Source: a virus. From it: 34,602 bases of DNA. The notes beneath the pieces are model-generated. The model had not been told where the DNA came from, did not search any database, and saw nothing but the letters and a program-made list of their open reading frames with translations. This document shows, in pieces, positions 28,501 to 34,602 of this stretch. Position 1 is the first letter of the stretch. Each line of letters begins with the position of its first letter. The translations under genes were made by a program, and so were the position numbers. Where the stretch lies: positions 1 through 34,602 of IMG/VR virus record IMGVR_UViG_3300049845_000147, one strand, 5' to 3'.

Positions 28501-30193
28501 ATCTTTGTGGTTGTGGTGAAGGATCTGAATAGTCCTGACCATCATCTGCAACGCCCGATTGTGCCTCAGGGTCACCCTGAGCATATGGATCTCCACCACC
28601 TGCTGGGTCTGCACCAGGATCACCCATCATACCAGGTGGCATTGGTGGTTGATTTAATTCATTTTGTCCCCAAATTGTTGCTGTTTTATCATTCTCTTCA
28701 GCCTTCATTTTTGCTTTTTCTTCTTCTATTTCTAAATCTGTCATCATCAATATGTCTTTTTGGATCTTCTCTTTACTGAAATAAATTCCAGCAAACTGAT
28801 TTGCTGCAGTTAGAAGATTTAAACGAGCCTGAAGAATATCTTGATTCTTTAGTTCTGCAAAGAAATTGTCTTTTTGGAATCTAAAAGAAACATGTTGTCT
28901 CAATTCTTCCCATTCTAAATCATTACAAATACCCTTTAGAATGAGTTGTGTTTTTAATGTCTCATAAAATAATATCGAGAACTTCTTACGCAATGTATTG
29001 ATGAACTTCTGAAACTTAACTTCATCTCTAGATATTTCTGTTGATCGTCCCAAAGAAAACCCGGTTTCTGGTTGCATTCTTGAAACAGGTACATTCAATG
29101 ATTCAAATAACTTCTTTTTAAAATACTCAACGTTCTCCAACATCGATGATTGATTATTTGCACCTTCTAATGTTGTAATTTCTGTTCCTTTACCACCATC
29201 ACGTCGTGGCATCCAGAAATCTTCTAACATTGACATGTATTTCTTATCATCTCTAACTTCACCTGTCTTTGCATCATAAACCATTTTGTTACGATACCGA
29301 TTCATAATATCTTTAACGTACTGTTCGGCCTTACCTTTTGGAAGATTACCAACATCAACGTAAAATATTCTACGCTCAGGTGCTCTTGCAATAAAATAAA
29401 CTACTGTTGCATCTTCCAACATCCTTAGCTGATTTGCAGGTCTTATCGCCTTTTGCAAATAGCTTAGTACTGTATTTGTGTTATAATCTAAATGACCTGA
29501 CGGAACAAAAATAATAGCGTCACTACTTATTTTGATCGTTTGTGAGTTTGACCCCGCCCCAGAATTCTGGCCTTGTGGTTGCTGGCCTTGTGGTTGTGCA
29601 ACAAATCCAACCTCGTTATAAAGGTAATATTCATTAATATCGACAATTTTATCAACGCCTAAATCTGTTTTCTCTTTTTTAACTTCCTTGACCTTACGAA
29701 TTTTTGTAGCCTCAACTGGTCGTAGTTCAACAATACCAGACTTCAAATTGGCTTTATCAACAATGATATGATAGACAATTCTACCATCGACGTACCACTT
29801 TTTGAATAAATCTGAACTCTTTGAATTGTAGTCTAACAACTCAAGGGTGTTGTTAAATTCATCAACAATTTTTTCTTTTAACTGGTCAGATATGTCAGCA
29901 CCGTCTAAAATTATCTCTATCTGATCGTTCTCACTTTCGTTAGGTACAGCCTCATTGACAATATCTTGAATTGCACTATCAACTTCTGGAAATAATGCCA
30001 TCTCACGATATTTGATAATTTGTTGAATATCAGATTTTAAAGTACCATCGACGTCTAGATAAACACCATAATATGCACTTCCGCTAGTAGGTGCTACAAC
30101 AGATGCACCATCATCCGACGCGGGAAGAGAAAACGCGGCTGATTTGTCCTCAGCCGGTTTTTTCTTCCCAATAGTTAACCCAAATAAATCCAT
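28499..30193 (-). CDS. 20: gp20 portal protein, 564 aa
   Basis: The dodecameric portal through which DNA is packaged and ejected. YREMALFPEVDSAIQDIVNEAV (about 64-85), IIFVPSGHLDYNT, SYLQKAIRPANQLRMLEDATVVYFIARAPERRIFYVDVGNLPKGKAEQYV and MPRRDGGKGTEITTLEG are signature regions of the T4 portal, here divided over the middle of the protein. The C-terminus is a Pro/Gly/Gln-rich tail. Length is slightly above T4 (524 aa). Confidence 0.96.
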   Translation of the reverse strand: MDLFGLTIGKKKPAEDKSAAFSLPASDDGASVVAPTSGSAYYGVYLDVDGTLKSDIQQIIKYREMALFPEVDSAIQDIVNEAVPNESENDQIEIILDGADISDQLKEKIVDEFNNTLELLDYNSKSSDLFKKWYVDGRIVYHIIVDKANLKSGIVELRPVEATKIRKVKEVKKEKTDLGVDKIVDINEYYLYNEVGFVAQPQGQQPQGQNSGAGSNSQTIKISSDAIIFVPSGHLDYNTNTVLSYLQKAIRPANQLRMLEDATVVYFIARAPERRIFYVDVGNLPKGKAEQYVKDIMNRYRNKMVYDAKTGEVRDDKKYMSMLEDFWMPRRDGGKGTEITTLEGANNQSSMLENVEYFKKKLFESLNVPVSRMQPETGFSLGRSTEISRDEVKFQKFINTLRKKFSILFYETLKTQLILKGICNDLEWEELRQHVSFRFQKDNFFAELKNQDILQARLNLLTAANQFAGIYFSKEKIQKDILMMTDLEIEEEKAKMKAEENDKTATIWGQNELNQPPMPPGMMGDPGADPAGGGDPYAQGDPEAQSGVADDGQDYSDPSPQPQR

Positions 30194-30221
30194 TATATAT
30201 TCCCTTTAAACCAAAACTCGA

Positions 30222-30809
30222 TTATATTGAAACTCCTATACCACCAATTGGAGTAGAAATACCAACTGTTGCGGAGATTGCTGTTGGGTTGTTTGTTGTT
30301 TCCCAGAAGGAGTATGCCAATTCAACTTGGAACTCTTCAACAGTATCATTCTGATTGAACGCCAACTGAATATCAGTAATACTTGTAGGCCATGCATCAG
30401 CGATTTTGTATGACTTGATAACACCACCATTCCTGTCTAGCTGATGAACATTCATGTCAGCTGTATATAGTAATGGATTAGTTAAACCAATGTTTTCTTT
30501 TGGATCATTGATAGCCTTCATCCAATTTTCAAATGCCGAGTGAATAGCAAAGTCAGTATCGTTAATAACTGTAACAGTCCAGTTTTGAAACTGTCTTTCA
30601 CCAGCCAACTTTACTTCTCGGCCCCTGTAGAATACAGGTGCCACATTGACAAATGATCCAGGAAGAACTGTTGCCGAGCAAAGAAACTGGCCTTTACGAC
30701 CAGCTTGCGTACTATTAGTAACAAACCCAGGAAAATTCAACTCAACTCGAAATTGGTTTGGACGAGCGCCACCACCAAGTAACGAACTCTTAAATTCCAA
30801 AATGCTCAT
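30222..30809 (-). CDS. 19: gp19 tail tube protein, 195 aa
   Basis: The hexameric inner tail tube. GGARPNQFRVELNFPGFV (12-29), FLCSATVLPGSFVNVAPVFYRGREVKLAGER (43-73) and FQNWTVTVINDTDFAIHSAFENWMKAI are typical of gp19. A long C-terminal IQLAFNQNDTVEEFQVELAYSFWE follows. T4 gp19 has 163 aa. The gene has GGAG before the ATG and a late promoter variant at 30835-30842. Confidence 0.94.
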   Translation of the reverse strand: MSILEFKSSLLGGGARPNQFRVELNFPGFVTNSTQAGRKGQFLCSATVLPGSFVNVAPVFYRGREVKLAGERQFQNWTVTVINDTDFAIHSAFENWMKAINDPKENIGLTNPLLYTADMNVHQLDRNGGVIKSYKIADAWPTSITDIQLAFNQNDTVEEFQVELAYSFWETTNNPTAISATVGISTPIGGIGVSI

Positions 30810-30834
30810 GTGCTTCTCCTTTAATTTCTTTTAT

Positions 30835-30842
30835 TATTTATT
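30835..30842 (-). promoter_or_regulatory. late promoter variant, AATAAATA
   Basis: CAATAAATAATAAAAG, overlapping the stop of gene 18, lies 26 bases above the gene 19 ATG. One base differs from TATAAATA. The spacing to the start codon equals that of the other late sites. Confidence 0.55.
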
Positions 30843-32664
30843 GCCCAACTAGAGTACTAAATGAAACATCAGTACGAGTTGCAATAAAGTTGAGAGTAAT
30901 ATAGTTGATTGAACGAGCAGGCTTGATGTAGATGCTAGCAATAAATTCGTATCTATCAATTACGTCACCAGTGTTGTTACTTTCGTCACAAACAACCTTA
31001 AAGTCTGTAATACCTCGACGACCTTGAATGTTACGAAGGAATGGCTCAACCATGTTCTTGAACTGAGATCTTGTAAATGTGTCGTTGAACTCAAACAATT
31101 GGTACTTAGCTGCAATTGCAATGGCCTTTTCTAGGACGATAAACAAACGACGAACGTTGATTCTATCGAACGCACTTGGCTTCATTGTCAATGTCTTATC
31201 ACCGAACAGCACAACACCTTGTCCAGGGAATGCAACAACGGGGTTGATGGACTGAGGATATAAAACATCACGCTGAGACTGGTTAGGGTTGAATGCTAAC
31301 TTAATGACGTTCTTGATACCACCTCGAGTGAAACCACCAGGGCTCCACCAAGCATCAGCTAACCTATCAACTTGAGCGCATAGACCAGCAATGTCACCGT
31401 TCAATGGAACCCAACGGTACTTGTTGTTATAACGATCAAATATGTACTTGTAACCAGAGTCACATACTGCATAAGATGCATATGTTTCAGCAATATTCAA
31501 AGCATTCTTCCATGCGATCATATCTGTAACTGCTGTTGCACTGCGATCTGTGATAACTTCATATGTTCCGGTCTTAACAGGAGAATAGAAAACCATTGCA
31601 TCTTTTCTTGGGTATGCAATGTTGTTCAAAATCCCCTGTAGTGTACCAACTTGACGGTATCCACCGGTTGGGAACAAATTGACGTCATATAGATCTGTGT
31701 TTGTAAAGACATTGTATGATGTTAAAATTTCTGTTTCATCTGCTGCAATTCCGTCCGCACCGTCTTTTAATATGGATGCATAGCCAGCTGTGTTTGGTGA
31801 AGTAGAAATTGGATCACTAAATGTGAATGAGAACAAACCGAATGTTGTACCAGCTGTTGCTACTTGGAATGTTTCCGAACCAATAGCCAAAGAGGTAGTA
31901 CCGTTTGCATCTGTACTTAAGTTGGCACCAGCCCAAAGATACTTTGACTTTACGTTAAGTACATTAGGGTAGTAAATCGACTCACCTTTGTAGTCTAATG
32001 CATCAGATGCTTTTGATAGACCTTGATATGCCTCAAGAACCTGATACTTTGTACCTGTGTATAGACCTGTCGCATCGAAAATGATAATGTGAACTTCGTC
32101 TCGCTTAGCTGCGCCTGCATACTTCAAAACATATTCTGATGTATCAGGTTGGTATTGAAGTCCATCAGCAAACGATACAGACATTTCACCTGTTGTTACC
32201 AATCCATCTGCCCAAGACTTAAATGCAGCCCATGTTCCATAATCGACAACAATCACACCAACATGGTTACCTGCTTGGCCCAATTCGCGGTAAAAGAACT
32301 TAGCATCAGTATCTGTTGTTCCGATTCCAGAATCAAATTCTGCTTGGTTACCGAAAGAAATAACACCAGAAACTGTACCTGTTTTAGCATATGCAGTTGT
32401 TGCATTTGTAGGCTTTGCACGAACTGTCCAAAGCTTGTTGGTGTATTGTAAGAACTGTGCTGCAGTAAACCATTCAAGATAGTTATCTTCTGTTGGTTTA
32501 CCGAAAATATTGACAAGTTCTTCTTCTTTGCTGATCATAACTGGTGTATTGACAGGACCCTTTAGGAATCTACCAACAATACCACCGATACCAGTAGCAA
32601 CATTTGGTACGATACCAGAAAAATCTTTCTCTTTAATCTCTACGCCAGGACTTAGTAATGTCAT
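30838..32664 (-). CDS. 18: gp18 contractile tail sheath protein, 608 aa
   Basis: The N-terminus MTLLSPGVEIKEKDFSG and GIGGIVGRFLKGPVNTPVMISKEEELVNIFGKP are the hallmark start of T4-type sheath proteins. The C-terminal domain NPVVAFPGQGVVLFGDKTL, FDRINVRRLFIVLEKAI and FEFNDTFTRSQF carries the conserved contractile core. Start ATG 32662-32664 has GGAG nine bases upstream; a TTG three codons earlier is not needed. Slightly shorter than T4 (659 aa). Confidence 0.97.
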   Translation of the reverse strand: MTLLSPGVEIKEKDFSGIVPNVATGIGGIVGRFLKGPVNTPVMISKEEELVNIFGKPTEDNYLEWFTAAQFLQYTNKLWTVRAKPTNATTAYAKTGTVSGVISFGNQAEFDSGIGTTDTDAKFFYRELGQAGNHVGVIVVDYGTWAAFKSWADGLVTTGEMSVSFADGLQYQPDTSEYVLKYAGAAKRDEVHIIIFDATGLYTGTKYQVLEAYQGLSKASDALDYKGESIYYPNVLNVKSKYLWAGANLSTDANGTTSLAIGSETFQVATAGTTFGLFSFTFSDPISTSPNTAGYASILKDGADGIAADETEILTSYNVFTNTDLYDVNLFPTGGYRQVGTLQGILNNIAYPRKDAMVFYSPVKTGTYEVITDRSATAVTDMIAWKNALNIAETYASYAVCDSGYKYIFDRYNNKYRWVPLNGDIAGLCAQVDRLADAWWSPGGFTRGGIKNVIKLAFNPNQSQRDVLYPQSINPVVAFPGQGVVLFGDKTLTMKPSAFDRINVRRLFIVLEKAIAIAAKYQLFEFNDTFTRSQFKNMVEPFLRNIQGRRGITDFKVVCDESNNTGDVIDRYEFIASIYIKPARSINYITLNFIATRTDVSFSTLVGQ

Positions 32665-32685
32665 TTTATGCAACTCCTTTGATTA

Positions 32686-32713
32686 TGAATCATATATTGA
32701 TTCATTATTTATT
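32686..32713 (-). promoter_or_regulatory. late promoter variant with immediate downstream hairpin
   Basis: AATAAATA (32706-32713) stands 41 bases above the gene 18 ATG. Directly below it TGAATCA (32698-32704) and TGATTCA (32686-32692) form a perfect seven-pair hairpin with a five-base loop. Given a start about ten bases after the octamer, the hairpin could sit at the very 5' end of the sheath mRNA and protect or regulate it. Confidence 0.55.
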
Positions 32714-32729
32714 AATTTTTCGTTTTCCC

Positions 32730-33293
32730 TTAAGTACCCGACCTTCTTACAATACCACCATTTGTGATGGAATCTGGGCCAGGACGTCGTTTTTTATTGC
32801 GATCTGTGTACTTATTCTTAATACTAGGCACAACTGGTGTGTTTGATGTTGGAGGAATCGATGAAACATTCATTATCGTTGTTCCCATGTCCTCACAAAT
32901 TGATTTAACTAACTCCAGTTCTTCATGTGAAGGTTTATACGAATCAATAAAATTCTCAAAACCAACGAAATTTTCGTTTTCTCTAATATACTTTAAAGCA
33001 CCAGCCATTGTAACAAAGGGTTGAGCTTGTGCTCTTTTTACGTTGTATTGAATAAAAAGCTGCTTTACCCTAATCAAAATCTTCATTAGTGGACTATATG
33101 CCTTCTTTTCTTCAACTGTTTTTAACTCATACGACTTTTTTAGTTGATTACCATTTTTATCGATAATTCCAAGTTTGTATGCGTCCAAATCTTCAAATGG
33201 AGTCATAATAACTTTAACAACACGGATTGCCAACTGCAAGTCAATTGTGTTGTTTGTTGTTAAAAATTCCTTTGGAACTACTCCTATTGTCAT
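32730..33293 (-). CDS. conserved T4-like virion-module protein, 187 aa
   Basis: The region VVKVIMTPFEDLDAYKLGIIDKNGNQL and a later ILIRVKQLFIQYNVKRAQAQPFVTMAGALKY recall a hypothetical protein found beside the sheath gene in marine T4-like phages, from memory. The C-terminal 60 residues are Pro/Ser/Asn-rich and end in a basic NKKRRPGPDSITNGGIVRRSG tail split by Gly. Function unknown. Its ATG overlaps the preceding stop by four bases. Confidence 0.65.
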   Translation of the reverse strand: MTIGVVPKEFLTTNNTIDLQLAIRVVKVIMTPFEDLDAYKLGIIDKNGNQLKKSYELKTVEEKKAYSPLMKILIRVKQLFIQYNVKRAQAQPFVTMAGALKYIRENENFVGFENFIDSYKPSHEELELVKSICEDMGTTIMNVSSIPPTSNTPVVPSIKNKYTDRNKKRRPGPDSITNGGIVRRSGT

Positions 33294-33646
33294 AATGCTC
33301 TCAACTCTTGTATAGTTTCTGAATCTAGCGGTATATCACTTGATAGTATATTCAAATCTTCAACAACATCTGGCATGACACTTAAAAACTCAAAATATGT
33401 TTTAATTATAGGCCAGTACTTTTCATCTATTTTGTAAAACAACATTGTAACAGCAGCCTTAGTTTCAAAAGTATTAAGAAGGACAATTATATGGTTCAGT
33501 AAAAGCCTTTTGTTAAAATCTTTTGAAACCAACTTCTTTATATGAATAACTTTCTGTAGGTCATCATTAAAATCTTCGACTGTACTGCAGCCAGGATTAT
33601 CATAATGAAGCATACAATATTTGATATAATTATCTTGAATTCTCAC
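33290..33646 (-). CDS. conserved T4-like hypothetical protein, 118 aa
   Basis: The start RIQDNYIKYCMLHYDNPGC and the LLLNHIIVLLNTFETKAAVTMLFYKI helix pair match a small protein that I recall as common in marine T4-like phages next to structural genes. The start is GTG 33644-33646, with no good Shine-Dalgarno; the region before it reads AAATAAAC, which is close to the late octamer. It is all-helical. Function unknown. Confidence 0.65.
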   Translation of the reverse strand: MRIQDNYIKYCMLHYDNPGCSTVEDFNDDLQKVIHIKKLVSKDFNKRLLLNHIIVLLNTFETKAAVTMLFYKIDEKYWPIIKTYFEFLSVMPDVVEDLNILSSDIPLDSETIQELRAL

Positions 33647-33661
33647 AATGTTTATTTAAGT

Positions 33662-34300
33662 TTACGCTATTACCGCTCCGTTATTACCAAGCACCGTCCA
33701 ACCGGTTATAGAACCGGAACCCTTATACACCAGAATGACACCTTCACCTTTTGTATTTAATTCAATTGAGGAAAATGCACCACCCAAACCAGCACACGTA
33801 ATGTTAGCTGTTGAAGTTGTCATTGATGTAATTGCTTTTATTTGACCATCAAATCCTGGGGCTAATGAAAATAACCCTGTTTGACCAGCCTGTACGGAAA
33901 CATGAGATGTTTGTCTGGTTATCGACAATGCTTTAGTTGGATCACCAGCAACCCAAAACACTTCCTCTGAAGATGTAATGACAACACCATCTAACAAATC
34001 ACTACCAACACTAATACTACCATTAACTGTTAAAATGTGTGGTCGTAAAGTGTTGGTACCTATTCCAATTTTATCAGAAACACCATCGACATACAATAAA
34101 TTTGCTATATTCTTAGATGATATAGTTGTTGCAATTGCATTTTGTGACGCGTTGATTCTGATATTGTTGTATGAGTTTAAATTACTCATAATAGTCGACA
34201 AGTCAGTTTTCTTATTGATCCCGTTCTGTAGGATCATAAAAACATCATCGCCAGCATGTGATGACGCAGCAACTAGCTGCGATATCTTAATCTCTGCCAT
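33662..34300 (-). CDS. putative structural (fibre- or whisker-like) protein, 212 aa
   Basis: The N-terminus MAEIKISQLVAASSHAGDDVFMILQNG is the typical start of small structural proteins of marine T4-like phages. RPHILTVNGSISVGSDLLDGVVI resembles the beta-helical repeat at the tips of tail fibres and whiskers, and the rest is Ser/Thr/Gly-rich beta structure ending GWTVLGNNGAVIA. A tail fibre or neck whisker accessory role is likely but unproven. Confidence 0.65.
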   Translation of the reverse strand: MAEIKISQLVAASSHAGDDVFMILQNGINKKTDLSTIMSNLNSYNNIRINASQNAIATTISSKNIANLLYVDGVSDKIGIGTNTLRPHILTVNGSISVGSDLLDGVVITSSEEVFWVAGDPTKALSITRQTSHVSVQAGQTGLFSLAPGFDGQIKAITSMTTSTANITCAGLGGAFSSIELNTKGEGVILVYKGSGSITGWTVLGNNGAVIA

Positions 34301-34304
34301 TTAA

Positions 34305-34602
34305 TTATGCCACTGTAACGTTTCTGGAACTAGCTACATACCAAAAGTTGTTAATGTTCTTTAATTTAACATATGCACCAACTGCAGTGGCATGGGTGAA
34401 TGTTAGTGTTGTGAAACCACGACCGCCAGTCACAGTAACAACGGCTGAACCAGAAGTTGAACTAGCACAAAAGATCTCCTTTTCCATACCATGGGTTCCT
34501 GCAGCCAATGTGTATGCTGTTGGTGAACCAACAGGAACAACACTGCTAGATAAAACAGCCGTTGAAATTGCACCAGATACGGGCGCCTCGAAGGCCTCAG
34601 AA
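34305..34602 (-). CDS. 3' part of a structural protein gene, open at the window edge
   Basis: The frame is open from the window edge (reading SEAFEAPVSGAIST...) to TAA at 34305-34307; the start lies outside the window. At least 98 residues are visible. The C-terminal half has GMEKEIFCASSTSGSAVVTV, GGRGFTTLTFTHATAVGAYVKL and NNFWYVASSRNVTVA, a pattern I know from beta-rich structural proteins of marine T4-like phages, often fibre or whisker proteins. A TTG within the frame is not considered a start because the reading continues upstream. Confidence 0.7.
   Translation of the reverse strand, partial: SEAFEAPVSGAISTAVLSSSVVPVGSPTAYTLAAGTHGMEKEIFCASSTSGSAVVTVTGGRGFTTLTFTHATAVGAYVKLKNINNFWYVASSRNVTVA

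Noticed and set aside
1-34602. CRISPR array or insertion sequence
   Set aside because: No regularly spaced direct repeats, transposase motifs or terminal inverted repeats with target duplications were seen.

Overview
The window is a piece of a T4-type (Straboviridae-like or marine exo-T-even) myovirus genome from an AT-rich phage of a Gram-negative, probably gammaproteobacterial, host. Every confident gene lies on the minus strand, so transcription runs from high to low coordinates. T4 core genes in order are 18 (sheath), 19 (tube), 20 (portal), a gp68-like core protein, 21 (protease), 22 (scaffold), 23 (capsid), uvsY, uvsW, 55 (late sigma), 47 and 46. Late-promoter octamers (TATAAATA or one-base variants) precede several structural genes. 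A small ArfA-like gene and enterobacterial-phage-type hypothetical genes point to a gammaproteobacterium.

Layout, in transcription order: 34.6-23.4 kb, structural module; 23.3-17.4 kb, recombination and late-transcription module (uvsY, uvsW, an Lsm-like protein, 55, 47, 46); 17.4-15.9 kb, a predicted amidoligase, a small protein and a DexA-like exonuclease; 15.9-10.9 kb, a tightly overlapping operon behind a TTGACA-17-CATAAT promoter: folE, a DpdA-type transglycosylase, a PAPS-reductase-like PP-loop ATPase, a PIG-L deacetylase fused to a QueD-like domain, an unknown protein and a GT-B glycosyltransferase. From 10.9 kb down to about 2.2 kb lie an AT-hook protein, T4-type RNA ligase 1 and polynucleotide kinase (tRNA repair), several tiny zinc-binding, membrane and lipoprotein genes, a more GC-rich block of lambdoid-type hypotheticals, an HNH protein, a lytic transglycosylase, a U32-like iron-sulfur protein, queD and a second Lsm-like protein.

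The last 2.2 kb (positions 1-2180) is unlike the rest. It holds tRNA-Tyr(GUA), tRNA-Ala(UGC), two tRNA-like elements with long insertions, a pseudoknot, GNRA hairpins and long-range perfect stems. Two strong sigma70-type promoters lie upstream, one with both consensus hexamers and a 17-base spacer. Only tiny reading frames occur there: an ArfA-like ribosome-rescue protein of 39 aa and a very basic 43-aa protein. This looks like a phage RNA-gene locus, possibly with one or more undescribed structured RNAs.

Working model: FolE and QueD start a 7-deazaguanine pathway and DpdA places the base in phage DNA. The neighbouring glycosyltransferase, PIG-L deacetylase and PP-loop ATPase may decorate it further. 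No QueE or typical QueC is visible here, so those steps would be encoded elsewhere, supplied by the host, or replaced. RNA ligase 1, Pnk, the tRNAs and ArfA together suggest a translation-maintenance programme against host tRNA cleavage and ribosome stalling.
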